Source: an uncultured Nostocoides sp.
GTDB taxonomy: Bacteria; Actinomycetota; Actinomycetes; Actinomycetales; Dermatophilaceae
DNA length: 64,000 bases
Reading direction: 5' to 3'
Assembly (NCBI GenBank): GCA_937873315.1
Contig: CALMQX010000042.1
Coordinates: forward strand, 124,001-188,000
Made by a program: the position numbers and the translations under genes. Of this stretch, positions 44,306 to 53,687 are shown one piece after another; within the stretch, counting starts at the first letter, position 1; each line of letters opens with the position of its first letter. The notes beneath the pieces were generated by a model that did no database searches, had not been told where the DNA came from, and worked only from the letters and a program-made list of their open reading frames with translations.

Positions 44306-46255
44306 TCAGAAGATCCGCACCCGCTCCTCCGGGGCGATCCACATCCCATCCCCGGGCTGCACCCCGAAGGCCTCATGGAACTCGCTGAGGTTGCGGGCGG
44401 CATTCCCGCGCAGGTCCATGGGCGCATGCGGGTCGACCGTGAGCAGCCGCTCCGCCTCCGCCTGCCGCGAGCGGCCGCGCCAGATCTGAGCCCAGCCGAG
44501 AAAGAATCGCTGGATCCCGCTGTACCCGTCTAGCTCGGGGGCCTGTCCGCCGTCTAGGGACAGCAGGTATGCCGCGAGCCCGATCGTCAGCCCGCCGAGG
44601 TCGCCAATGTTCTCGCCGACCGTGAGCGCACCATTGACCGGTGTGCCGGGGGCGTCGCGGGTCTCCCACCCGGAGAACTGAGCAATGAGCGCGTCGGCCC
44701 GGGACTGGAATGCCGCCCGGTCCTCCTCGGTCCACCAGTTGCGCAGCGCACCCGTGCCGTCGAACTGACTGCCCTGGTCATCGAAGCCATGCCCGATCTC
44801 GTGGCCGATGACCGCACCAATGCCGCCATAGTTCACGGCGTCATCGGCATCGACATCGAAGAACGGCGGCTGCAGGATCGCCGCCGGGAAGACGATCTCG
44901 TTTTGCGCCGGGTGGTAATAGGCATTGACCGTTTGGGGCGTCATGAACCACTCGGTGCGATCCACCGGGCGGCCAAGTTTGCCCAGCATCCGATCCAGCT
45001 CGAACCCGGCTGCGGCCTGCGCATTGGCCAGCAAGTCGCCGGGTGTCACCACCAGCGCGGAGTAGTCGCGCCATACGTCGGGGTATCCGATCTTGGCCAC
45101 GAAGGAGTCCAACTTGGTCAGCGCCTCGGCCCGGGTGGCATCCGACATCCACGACAGTGCCGTGAACGACTGCCGGAATGCCGCGACGAGGTGGTCGACG
45201 AGATCGACCATGCGCTCCTTGGCCCGCGGCGGGAAGTGTCGCTCGACATAGAGCTGCCCGACGGCCTCCCCCATGGCCTCCTCCACGAAACTCACGGCCC
45301 GCTTCCACCGGGCGCGCAGCTCGGGCACCCCGGACAAGCGCCGCCCGTAGAAGTCGAAACTCTCCTGCACCACCGCGTCGCTGAGGTATCCCGCCTGCGC
45401 GTGGACCAGCCGCCACGCCAACCAGTCCCGCCAGGACTGGAGGTCGACCTCGGCCAGGGCACTGGTGAGCGCCGCCACGAAGTCGGGCTCGCGGACGATG
45501 ACCCGCTCATAGGCCTGCGGGTGGCCGAGTGCCTCCAGATAGCCAGCCCAGTCAACCCCCGGCGAAAGCTCGCTCAACTCCGCCAGCGTCATCGGGTTGT
45601 GGGTCTTGACCGGGTCCCGCGTGGTCACCTTGTCCCAATGCGCCGCGGCCAGCGCGCTCTCCAGCGCCACGACCCGGGCGGCAGCTGCGGCCGGCTCCTC
45701 CCACCCCACTAGCGCCAGCATCCGCTCGATGTGCTGCGGGTATGCCGCGAGCACGGCCGCATGCGCCGACTCTCGGTAGTAGGACTCATCGGGTAGTCCA
45801 ATGCCGCCCTGCTCGAGGTAGGCCACCGGCCTGGTGGGGTCGTCGTGGTCGCCGTCGACAAAGGTGTGCGCGAGCCCGTCCACCCCGATCCGCAACCAGT
45901 GACCGAGCAGGCGCACGACCTCATCCGGAGTCTGCACACCGCGGGCGGCGGCCAACTCGGTATGCAGCACCGCGGTGCCGGCCCGCTCCACCGCGTCCTC
46001 ATCGAGGAAGCAGCGGTACAGCTCGCTCACCTTCGCGGCGACCGAACCGGGCACTTGCGCGGTGGCGGACACCTCATCGATGAGCGCCCGCACGTCGAGC
46101 TCGGCCTGCTCACGCAAATGATCGAAGGTGCCATAACGCCCGCGGTCGGCCGGAATCTCGACCGTGCGCAGCCAGGTGCCATTGACGAAGCCAAAGAGGT
46201 CGTCCTGCGGGCGTACGGAGGGGTCGATGGCGGTGAGGTCGAGACCAGAGTGCAT
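44306..46255 (-). CDS. M13 family zinc metallopeptidase (neprilysin-like)
   Basis: A 649-residue M13 peptidase (PepO/neprilysin class). The zinc motif is VIGHEIGHGFDDQGSQFD near residue 495 and the third ligand lies in GENIGDLGGL near 555. The C-terminus ends in RVRIF-like residues that replace the usual CxxW. NAYY in the substrate-binding region is seen near 460. No signal peptide is evident, so it is probably a cytosolic oligopeptidase. The start at 46255 (MHSGLDLTAIDPSVRPQDD) matches family N-termini better than the ATG 24 bases upstream. Confidence 0.9.
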   Translation of the reverse strand: MHSGLDLTAIDPSVRPQDDLFGFVNGTWLRTVEIPADRGRYGTFDHLREQAELDVRALIDEVSATAQVPGSVAAKVSELYRCFLDEDAVERAGTAVLHTELAAARGVQTPDEVVRLLGHWLRIGVDGLAHTFVDGDHDDPTRPVAYLEQGGIGLPDESYYRESAHAAVLAAYPQHIERMLALVGWEEPAAAAARVVALESALAAAHWDKVTTRDPVKTHNPMTLAELSELSPGVDWAGYLEALGHPQAYERVIVREPDFVAALTSALAEVDLQSWRDWLAWRLVHAQAGYLSDAVVQESFDFYGRRLSGVPELRARWKRAVSFVEEAMGEAVGQLYVERHFPPRAKERMVDLVDHLVAAFRQSFTALSWMSDATRAEALTKLDSFVAKIGYPDVWRDYSALVVTPGDLLANAQAAAGFELDRMLGKLGRPVDRTEWFMTPQTVNAYYHPAQNEIVFPAAILQPPFFDVDADDAVNYGGIGAVIGHEIGHGFDDQGSQFDGTGALRNWWTEEDRAAFQSRADALIAQFSGWETRDAPGTPVNGALTVGENIGDLGGLTIGLAAYLLSLDGGQAPELDGYSGIQRFFLGWAQIWRGRSRQAEAERLLTVDPHAPMDLRGNAARNLSEFHEAFGVQPGDGMWIAPEERVRIF

Positions 46256-46299
46256 GGCGCCTATTGGACCACGCCCCACCGACTGCGGCGCGGGTGAGT

Positions 46300-46488
46300 T
46301 CAGGCAGCGTGCGAGCGCTCGAGGCGCGCGCGGGCGTCCTCGCTGCGGGCCTTCAGGCCAGCCACAACCTCTTCGCCGCGCTCGGTCAGCACCTCGCGTC
46401 CATCCCGCCGGGCCGGCACGACGACGAGCGCCATGACGAAGGTGGCAAGAATGACGCTGAGAGTGAGGCCGAGGACGAGCGCAAGCAT
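46300..46488 (-). CDS. Small single-pass membrane protein
   Basis: A 62-residue protein with one transmembrane segment (LALVLGLTLSVILATFVMALVVV, residues about 2-24, quoted only to show hydrophobicity is strong here) and a charged cytosolic tail (VLTERGEEVVAGLKARSED). No known domain. It lies between the M13 peptidase and a divergent lepB. Confidence 0.5.
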   Translation of the reverse strand: MLALVLGLTLSVILATFVMALVVVPARRDGREVLTERGEEVVAGLKARSEDARARLERSHAA

Positions 46489-46561
46489 GTCACCACTGTG
46501 ACTGATGGGACGCGCCCCACCAAATCGACCCGCCGCGGAACGCACCAGTTAGGCTCCCGAT

Positions 46562-47272
46562 GTGACCAACGCCGCACCCGAGGTCGACGGACCGACCACG
46601 CGTCGCCGTTTCCGGGTACCCATCATCGCCGAGATCCTCATCGCGATCGTGGCTGTCGCTCTGGTGCAGGCCTTCGTCATCAAACCCTTCGGGGTGCCCT
46701 CGCAGTCGATGGAGCACAGCCTGCAGATCGGTGATCGGCTGCTGGTCAACCGGTTGGACTCGACCATCGAGCGTCAGGACGTCGTGGTCTTCGGCCACGG
46801 CATCACCTGGTCAGACACACAACTGCCCCCGGCCGACAGTGCACTCTCCCGGTTCGCTCGCACTGTCGGCGACATCGTCGGGTTCGGACCGAGCAATACG
46901 GCATACACGGTCAAAAGGGTGATCGGACTGCCCGGCGACCACGTCAACTGTTGCTCCGTGGACGGCAAGGTGCAGATCGACGGTGTGCCCCTGCGCGAGG
47001 ACTACATCTACCAGGACTTGCCGTTCATCCCCGGAACCCTGGACTGCACGACCTCCCAGCGCTCCCCGCGCTGCTTCCCGGAGATCGTCGTGCCCGCCGA
47101 GCATTACCTTGTCCTGGGTGATCACCGTTCGGAGTCGGCGGACTCGGTGATTTCGTGCCGCGGCGCGACCACGGCCAACTCTTGCGCGCGCTTCGTCCCC
47201 GCTGATCGGATCGTGGGCCCCGTGCTGGCGACGTTTTGGCCGCTCAACCGGATCGGCGGCATTCCGCGCTGA
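46562..47272 (+). CDS. lepB: Signal peptidase I
   Basis: A 236-residue type I signal peptidase. One transmembrane helix (IAEILIAIVAVALVQAFVI) precedes the serine motif GVPSQSMEHSLQIGD. The lysine motif is [17 protein letters not shown] and the final box is VLGDHRSESADSVIS. All catalytic residues are present. GTG start at 46562. It converges with smc, ending 14 bases before the smc stop. It is the third lepB-type gene in the window. Confidence 0.9.
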   Translation: MTNAAPEVDGPTTRRRFRVPIIAEILIAIVAVALVQAFVIKPFGVPSQSMEHSLQIGDRLLVNRLDSTIERQDVVVFGHGITWSDTQLPPADSALSRFARTVGDIVGFGPSNTAYTVKRVIGLPGDHVNCCSVDGKVQIDGVPLREDYIYQDLPFIPGTLDCTTSQRSPRCFPEIVVPAEHYLVLGDHRSESADSVISCRGATTANSCARFVPADRIVGPVLATFWPLNRIGGIPR

Positions 47273-47285
47273 GCCGCCGAGACAA

Positions 47286-50200
47286 CTAGGCAGTGTCCGC
47301 GATATCCCGGATCCGCTGGCTGACCACCGTGGTCACACCGTCACCGCGCATCGAGACGCCATAGAGCGCATCCGCGACCTCCATGGTGCGCTTCTGGTGG
47401 GTGATGACGATGAGCTGGCTGGAGTCGCGCAACTCTTCAAAGAGGGTGATCAGGCGGCCGAGGTTGGTGTCATCGAGTGCCGCCTCGACCTCGTCCATGA
47501 TGTAGAACGGGCTGGGCCGCGCCTTAAAGATCGCCACGAGTAGCGCCACCGCGACCAGGGAGCGCTCGCCGCCGGAGAGCAGTGAGAGCCGCTTGATCTT
47601 CTTGCCCGGGGGCCGCGCCTCGACCTCGATGCCCGTGGTGAGCATGTCGCTCGGATCGGTCAGCGTGATCCGGCCCTCGCCGCCCGGGAAGAGCCGGGCA
47701 AAGACCCGCTCGAACTGCACCGCGGTGTCCTCGAAGGCCTCCTTGAAGACCACCTCGATGCGCTCGTCGACCTCTTTGACGATGTCGAGCAGGTCGCGCT
47801 TGGTGCGCTTAATGTCCTCGAGTTGGGTGGTGAGGAAGCTGTGCCGTTCCTCTAGCGCCGCGAACTCCTCCAGCGCCAGCGGGTTGACCCGGCCGAGGGC
47901 GCTCAAGGCCCGCTCCGCGCGGCGGAGCCGCTTCTCCTGCTCCGCACGCACGTATGCCGTGGGAAGCCGCCCCGCGGCGTCCTGCGCACTCTCGTCCGGG
48001 CCTGGCACCGGCGGGATCAGTTGGTGCGGACCGAATTCCTCGACCAGCGCCTCGGGGTCGATCCCGAGTTCCTCGACGGCCTTGGCCTGCAACTGCTCGA
48101 TCCGGGCCATCTGCCGGGCGCGCGCCATCTCGTCCCGGTGGGCCGAGTCGGTGAGGTCACGCAATTCGTCCTGGGCAGCCATCAATGCGGTCCGCATCTG
48201 ACTGGCCCGCGCCTCCTGCTCGCCACGCGCGCCCTCCACGGCCACCTTGGCCTCGGCAGCCACGGTCACCGCCGACGCCACCCGCATCACTGCATATGCC
48301 GCGGCCTCCTGGACGGCGGCCGCGACGGCCGCCTCGCGAGCGCGGCGCTCGCGACGCTCGCGCAGTCGCTCGCGGGCGGCCAACTCGTTGCGGGCGGCCC
48401 CCTCCAGCGAGTCCGCGCGGCCCTTAATGGCGCGAGCGCGCTCCTCGGTGGTGCGCAGCGCCAGTCGGTGCTCGGTCTCGGCCGTGCGTGCTCGCGAGGC
48501 GGCCAACTCGAGCTCGTCGCGCAGTTGGGTGGACGGTTCCTCGACGGTCTCGGGCTGCGCGCTGGCCTCCTCGAGCCGGGCGACCAGGGCCTCGAGTTCG
48601 GTGCGGTCCGAGGCGACATTGGCGTGGGCGTCCGCGATGGCCCGCTCGGTGCGCTCGGCTTCGGCAGCCGCCGTCCGCACGGTGGCACCCAAGGCCCCGA
48701 GCCGCTCGGCGACGGCGGCCATCTTGGCGTCCGAGTCGTGCAGGGCATCCAGGGCGGCCTCGACCTCGGTGACCGCGGCGCTGAGGCGCTCACGCTCGGA
48801 GGTGAGGGCAAAGCGGGCCCGCTCGCCCGCCGCGGTGGCCTGCGCCAGCGCAGCCTCGGTCTCCTCGATCGCCGACTGGATCTCCAGCAGGGACTCCCCG
48901 GCACTGCTGCCACCACGAGCAAAACCCGGACCGAAGACATCGCCATCGGCCGTGACGGCAGTGACCTGGTCGAGCCGGTCTACCAAAGCAATGGCGTGGG
49001 CGGCCGTGGGCACCAGAGCCACTCGCTCCAGCAGTTGGTCGACGGCCGGACGCACCTGCGCCGGAGCCTTGACGACATCGCATGCCCAGACGGCCGACCC
49101 ATCAAGCGTCGGCCAGGATGCGCGATCCGAGGGGCGCGCAGTCTCCCCGATGAGCAAGGTCGCGCGGCCGGCATCGCTGGTGCGCAGGCGTTCGAGCGCG
49201 GCCGCAGCGCTGTCGGCGCCTTCAACCGCAAGGGCCTCCGAGGCCCACCCCAGCGCGGCCGCGACGGCGGCCTCGTGCCCACCGGAGACGTGGAGCAGCG
49301 AGGCCACCGAGCCGATGATCCCGCGAACGCCGGTCCCTTCGGACTCGACGGCGGCGAGCAATGCGGCTGCACCGTCCTTGCGCCGGATGCTGAGTTGGAG
49401 GGCCTCGAGTCGGGCCGCCGAGGCGCCCCGTTGGCGCTCGGCCGCGCGCTCCTCCTCCTCGAGCTGCGCGACGGTGGTCTCGATCTGGGCGAGGCGCTCG
49501 GCGACGCGCTCATAGGTCGCGTCGAGCCCCTGCTCCCCCGCCTCGTCATCGGCGATCGTGCCCTCCAGGGCCGCGAACTCCTGCTCGGCCGCGGCTGCGC
49601 GAGCGCGTGCCGCGGTGACCAGACCCTCCAGTCGGCCGATCTCGGCCTCACCGACCTCGATGCGGGAGCGCCGGGCGGCCACCTGGCCGGCCAAGGTGGC
49701 CAGGCCTTCGCGGCGGTCGGCCGCAGCGCGAGCCAAGGTCGCCAGGCGAGCTTGCTCGGCGGCATACGCGGCCTCGGCCTCCTCACGATCGGCGACCGAG
49801 GACGCCAATGCCTCGGTCGCGGCGGCGACCTGGGCGAGCAGCGCGGCCTCCTGCTCGCGGGCCGAGGCGGCCTGGGCGCGCAACTCCTCAGGGTCACGGC
49901 CGGAGGTCTGCTCATCGGCCTGGTCCGCCGAGAGCAGGCGAACCCGCTCGGCCGATACCGAGGCGATCGACTCAAGGCGGTCCCGCAGGCTTTGCAGGCG
50001 AACCCAGCGTTCATTGGCCGTGCTCAGGGCCGGGGCGCTCTCCAGGAGGAGGGCTTCGACCTCGGTGAGTCGTCCGCGAGCGTCAGAGACGGCATTCTCG
50101 ACCGTCGTGCGGCGCGCGATGAGGGCGGCCTCGTCGGCGGCATCTTGCTCGACCGCGGCGGTGAGTTGGGCGAGGTCATCAGCCAGCAGGCGCAGGCGGG

Positions 50201-50873
50201 CATCGCGGGCGTCGGCCTGGATCCCGGCGGCGCGACGCGCGGCCTCGGCCTGACGTCCGAGCGGGCCGAGTTGGCGCCGGATCTCGGCGGTGAGGTCCTG
50301 GACCCGGTGGAGGTTGGCCTCCATCGAGTCCAACTTGCGCAGCGCGCGCTCTTTGCGCTTGCGGTGCTTGAGGACGCCGGCGGCTTCCTCAATGAAGCCG
50401 CGACGCTCCTCGGGGGTGGCCCGCAGCACGGTGTCGAGTTGCCCCTGACCGACGATGACGTGCATCTCGCGTCCCAGACCGCTGTCGGAGAGCAACTCCT
50501 GGATGTCGAGCAGGCGGCAGTTCGTGCCATTGATGGCGTATTCGGAGGAGCCGCCGCGGAACATCGTCCGGGTGATCGTGACCTCGGAGTAGTCGATGGG
50601 CAGCGCGCCATCGGTGTTGTCGATCGTGAGGCTGACCTCGGCGCGACCCAAGGGCGCCCGGCCTGCCGTTCCCGCGAAGATGACGTCTTCCATCTTGCCG
50701 CCACGCAGCGACTTGGCGCCCTGCTCGCCCATGACCCAGGCCAGGGCGTCCACCACATTGGACTTGCCCGAGCCATTGGGGCCGACCACGCAGGTGATTC
50801 CGGGCTCGAGCCGCAGGGTCGTCGAGGACGCGAAGGACTTAAAGCCCTTGAGGGTCAGCGTCTTGAGATGCAT
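47286..50873 (-). CDS. smc: Chromosome segregation protein SMC
   Basis: A full-length 1195-residue SMC ATPase. The N-terminal Walker A is VGPNGSGKSNVVDALAW. Two Ala/Glu-rich coiled coils (about 170-490 and 660-1000) flank a hinge around 510-640. The C-terminal ABC signature is LSLLSGGERSLVAVALL with Walker B FYIMDEVEAALDD. It compacts and organises the chromosome with ScpAB. The coiled-coil regions create very long antisense open frames that are not genes. Confidence 0.96.
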   Translation of the reverse strand: MHLKTLTLKGFKSFASSTTLRLEPGITCVVGPNGSGKSNVVDALAWVMGEQGAKSLRGGKMEDVIFAGTAGRAPLGRAEVSLTIDNTDGALPIDYSEVTITRTMFRGGSSEYAINGTNCRLLDIQELLSDSGLGREMHVIVGQGQLDTVLRATPEERRGFIEEAAGVLKHRKRKERALRKLDSMEANLHRVQDLTAEIRRQLGPLGRQAEAARRAAGIQADARDARLRLLADDLAQLTAAVEQDAADEAALIARRTTVENAVSDARGRLTEVEALLLESAPALSTANERWVRLQSLRDRLESIASVSAERVRLLSADQADEQTSGRDPEELRAQAASAREQEAALLAQVAAATEALASSVADREEAEAAYAAEQARLATLARAAADRREGLATLAGQVAARRSRIEVGEAEIGRLEGLVTAARARAAAAEQEFAALEGTIADDEAGEQGLDATYERVAERLAQIETTVAQLEEEERAAERQRGASAARLEALQLSIRRKDGAAALLAAVESEGTGVRGIIGSVASLLHVSGGHEAAVAAALGWASEALAVEGADSAAAALERLRTSDAGRATLLIGETARPSDRASWPTLDGSAVWACDVVKAPAQVRPAVDQLLERVALVPTAAHAIALVDRLDQVTAVTADGDVFGPGFARGGSSAGESLLEIQSAIEETEAALAQATAAGERARFALTSERERLSAAVTEVEAALDALHDSDAKMAAVAERLGALGATVRTAAAEAERTERAIADAHANVASDRTELEALVARLEEASAQPETVEEPSTQLRDELELAASRARTAETEHRLALRTTEERARAIKGRADSLEGAARNELAARERLRERRERRAREAAVAAAVQEAAAYAVMRVASAVTVAAEAKVAVEGARGEQEARASQMRTALMAAQDELRDLTDSAHRDEMARARQMARIEQLQAKAVEELGIDPEALVEEFGPHQLIPPVPGPDESAQDAAGRLPTAYVRAEQEKRLRRAERALSALGRVNPLALEEFAALEERHSFLTTQLEDIKRTKRDLLDIVKEVDERIEVVFKEAFEDTAVQFERVFARLFPGGEGRITLTDPSDMLTTGIEVEARPPGKKIKRLSLLSGGERSLVAVALLVAIFKARPSPFYIMDEVEAALDDTNLGRLITLFEELRDSSQLIVITHQKRTMEVADALYGVSMRGDGVTTVVSQRIRDIADTA

Positions 50874-51020
50874 GTCGGCGAAAGGCCCTCATTAGTCGCA
50901 GGCGGTGAACGGTCGATGCGGCAGGCGCCGCGTCTTGGAACTGTACCGGTGGGCGCGCCCGGCCTCGCGCATGCGCGCGTGAGCCGGTGGCCCCTGGGAC
51001 GGGTGTGACGAATGAGGTTG
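50874..51020. promoter_or_regulatory. Upstream region of smc
   Basis: About 145 bases between chorismate mutase and smc, both on the minus strand. It presumably carries the smc promoter. No clear motif is seen apart from a GC-rich imperfect palindrome near 50965-50985. Confidence 0.3.
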
Positions 51021-51338
51021 TTAGGCCCCGATCGGGGCGTCCCCCGAGGCCAGCGCCTCGTGGTGGCGAATCACTTCGGCGATGATGAAGTTGAGGAACT
51101 TCTCGGCGAATTGGGGGTCCAGGCCAGCGTCATGGGCCAGGTCCCGCAGCCGCGCGATCTGCCGCTCCTCGCGCTCGGGGTCGGCAGGGGGCAATTGCGC
51201 AGCGGCCTTGATCGCCCCGACCTGCTGGGTAGCCTTGAACCGCTCGGCCAGCAGATGGACCAGGGCAGCGTCGATATTGTCGATGCTCGACCGCAGCCGC
51301 ATCAGCTCGGGGGGCAGGTCGCCCTGGCTCTCGCTCAC
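51021..51338 (-). CDS. Chorismate mutase (AroH-type, AroQ fold)
   Basis: A 105-residue all-helical protein with LRSSIDNIDAALVHLLAERFKATQQVG near residue 15 and FLNFIIAEVIRHHE near the end. It converts chorismate to prephenate for Phe/Tyr synthesis. GTG start at 51338, 23 bases after the acylphosphatase gene. Confidence 0.88.
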   Translation of the reverse strand: MSESQGDLPPELMRLRSSIDNIDAALVHLLAERFKATQQVGAIKAAAQLPPADPEREERQIARLRDLAHDAGLDPQFAEKFLNFIIAEVIRHHEALASGDAPIGA

Positions 51339-51361
51339 GGGGTCATCGTATGCCGCTGGGC

Positions 51362-51634
51362 TCACCTCTCGAGGAAGCCGTCCACACCCGTAGGCACCGA
51401 CCACAACGGAGCGGAGACGGTCTCGACCCGTCCGGGTCGGGAGGTGCTCGATGGGCTTTCCGCGAGCAGTGTCAGGAGTTTCTCGATGCCGCCGCGAGGG
51501 CCTTCGGCCACGACTTCGACCCGACCATCGGCGGTGTTGCGGGCATGCCCGCGCAGCCCGAGTTCGAGCGCCCGGGCCCGCGTCCACCAGCGGAAACCCA
51601 CGCCTTGGACCCGGCCGCGGACGAAGACCGTCAT
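51362..51634 (-). CDS. Acylphosphatase
   Basis: A 90-residue protein with the family signature VRGRVQGVGFRWW at residues 5-17 and the second motif GHARNTADGRVEVVAEG. The arginine and asparagine of the active site are present. It hydrolyses acyl phosphates. Start ATG at 51634. In many actinobacteria this gene lies between mutM and smc, as here except for the inserted segment. It is divergent from the acyltransferase gene, with about 100 bases between. Confidence 0.9.
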   Translation of the reverse strand: MTVFVRGRVQGVGFRWWTRARALELGLRGHARNTADGRVEVVAEGPRGGIEKLLTLLAESPSSTSRPGRVETVSAPLWSVPTGVDGFLER

Positions 51635-51734
51635 CCGAACGCCCTTATCGACTGCCTCACCGTTCACATCGACATCATCGGCCACGCGCGTGGCGTCCGT
51701 CACCTGAGCACCATCCGTCACTACCCTGACAGGC

Positions 51735-53633
51735 ATGACCACGGGCCTGGCCCCGGCACCGGCGCGGGCCGCCGGTGGCCTTCGCGCGGGCACCTCCGGT
51801 CGGCTGCCCGGTCTGGACGGGATGCGCGGCATCGCGATCCTCGCGGTCTTGACCTTCCACCTGAACTCTTCGTGGCTGAGCGGTGGCTTTCTCGGCGTCG
51901 ACATCTTCTTCGTCATTTCCGGCTTCCTGATCACCTCGCTGCTGGTCAAGGAGCATCGGTGGACCGGCCGGATCGACCTGCGGTCCTTCTGGACGCGGCG
52001 GGCTCGGCGCCTGCTCCCCGCCCTGATCAGCGTTGTCGTCCTCACTCCCCTGCTGGCTCAGAGCGTCCAACGGGACCTCCTTGTCGGCATTGGCCGGCAG
52101 GTGTTCGGGGCGCTGACCTTCACCACGAACTGGGTGGAGATCGCAGCCGGCAGCGACTACTTCCACGCCACCTCGCCGCAGCTGCTGATGAACCTGTGGT
52201 CCCTCGCGGTGGAGGAGCAGTTCTATCTGCTCTGGCCGCTGGTGATGGTGGTCCTGCTGACTCGGGTCCGTCGGCCGCTGACGCGGGCAGCCATCGTGGG
52301 CGGCTTGGGCCTGGCCTCGGCGCTGCTGATGGCCGTGCGCCTGAACCCGGATGCCCCCACTCGGGACTATTACGGCACGGACACCCACCTCATGGGGCTC
52401 ATGCTGGGCGCTGGGCTCGCCATCGCCTTCGCGTCCTCGGCGCGGGCCGGCACGCGGACGGCATTCTGGACCCGCCACCGCACCCGCCTGCTGGCCGCTG
52501 CCGGTCTGACTCTGGCTGCTCTCCTGGTCCTCCTGGATGAGAGCAGCCCGCTGACCTTCCGCGGCGGCATTCTGCTCGCCTCCGCGGCGACTGCTGTGCT
52601 GGTCCTCGGTGCGGTCGACCGCCCGGGTCGGCTGCGCACCTTCCTACTGACCCCGTCGTTGGCGTGGATCGGGCAACGCTCCTACGGCATCTACCTGTGG
52701 CATTGGCCCGTCATCCTGCTGATCGACGCAGATCAGAGCACGCAGTCCGCCGGACCGGCATACCTGTGGTCGCGGGCCTGGGCGGTCCTGGTGACCATGG
52801 CGATTGCCGACCTGTCCTTCCGATTCCTCGAGACGCCGGTGCGTCGCCATGGGCTCGTCGGGAGTCTGCGGGCGCTGCGCGCCTGGGTCGCTCTGGATGG
52901 CCCATGGCGGGCGCGACTGGTCTGGGGCAGCGCGGCCGCCACCATCGCCGCGTTGGTCTTGGTGGTGTTCACGGCGCCGGACCGCTCAAGCACCGAGGAG
53001 CTACTCGCCCGCAATGCCGCGGAGGTGAGTTCATCGGCGCCGTCGACCCCCGCCCGGACGGCACCCTCGGCGAGTCCGGCGGCGATCACCCTCCCCAAGG
53101 CGTCCTTCACCATGCCCAAGGGCAGCGAGATCGATGGCTTCGGCGACTCGATGATGGTCGGCGCTCTGCACGGCCTGCGTTACTACTTCCCCAGCATTCG
53201 CCTCGACGCCAAGTCCAACCGCCAGTGGCACGACGCGGTCGACATCATCACCGCCAAGGGGTCAGGCGTGCGCCGTGCGGTGGTCCTGTCCTTTGGCACG
53301 AATGCCGGTGTGCAACGCGATCAGGTCGAACGTGTCATCACTGCGCTGGGACCCAACCGGATGATCGTGCTGGTCACCATCCACGCCCGCTTCTCCCGCG
53401 TCACGCAGGACAACCAGGTGTTGCGTGAGATCGCTGCGGCCCACCCCAATGTTGCGCTCGCAGACTGGAATGCCGCCCTGGTCGGCTCCACCGGCGCCCT
53501 CCAGCCCGACGGCATTCACACGAGCATCTCGGGGGCGCACCTGTACAGCAAGACGATCCGGGCAGCTTTTGCCGCGTTGAGCGAGGAACACACCGGGGTT
53601 CACGTGAAGCTCAAGGAACTCCCTGTCCCCTAA
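51735..53633 (+). CDS. Membrane acyltransferase with SGNH domain (OatA-like)
   Basis: A 632-residue protein. The N-terminal acyltransferase-3 membrane domain has about ten segments, with FHLNSSWLSGGFLGVDIFFV containing the catalytic histidine near residue 40. A further transmembrane helix lies near 405. A C-terminal extracellular SGNH-like domain follows (about 440-632), with GFGDSMMVGA and QPDGIHTSISG carrying the Ser and Asp/His. OatA-type proteins O-acetylate peptidoglycan or surface glycans and give lysozyme resistance. It ends 54 bases before the restriction-like operon on the other strand. Confidence 0.85.
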   Translation: MTTGLAPAPARAAGGLRAGTSGRLPGLDGMRGIAILAVLTFHLNSSWLSGGFLGVDIFFVISGFLITSLLVKEHRWTGRIDLRSFWTRRARRLLPALISVVVLTPLLAQSVQRDLLVGIGRQVFGALTFTTNWVEIAAGSDYFHATSPQLLMNLWSLAVEEQFYLLWPLVMVVLLTRVRRPLTRAAIVGGLGLASALLMAVRLNPDAPTRDYYGTDTHLMGLMLGAGLAIAFASSARAGTRTAFWTRHRTRLLAAAGLTLAALLVLLDESSPLTFRGGILLASAATAVLVLGAVDRPGRLRTFLLTPSLAWIGQRSYGIYLWHWPVILLIDADQSTQSAGPAYLWSRAWAVLVTMAIADLSFRFLETPVRRHGLVGSLRALRAWVALDGPWRARLVWGSAAATIAALVLVVFTAPDRSSTEELLARNAAEVSSSAPSTPARTAPSASPAAITLPKASFTMPKGSEIDGFGDSMMVGALHGLRYYFPSIRLDAKSNRQWHDAVDIITAKGSGVRRAVVLSFGTNAGVQRDQVERVITALGPNRMIVLVTIHARFSRVTQDNQVLREIAAAHPNVALADWNAALVGSTGALQPDGIHTSISGAHLYSKTIRAAFAALSEEHTGVHVKLKELPVP

Positions 53634-53687
53634 ACCTGCCGTCGAAGGGGATCGGCCTGAACCGTCAAATCCTGGGGGCGAAGCGGT

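Noticed and set aside
50960..50990. Palindrome near CTCGCGCATGCGCG upstream of smc
   Set aside because: Only an imperfect, very GC-rich palindrome of the kind expected by chance at this base composition.
48021..51008. 995-residue open frame on the plus strand opposite smc
   Set aside because: Pure GC-codon shadow of the SMC coiled coil. It has low-complexity Gly/Leu/Arg composition, no domain, and smc is unambiguous on the other strand.
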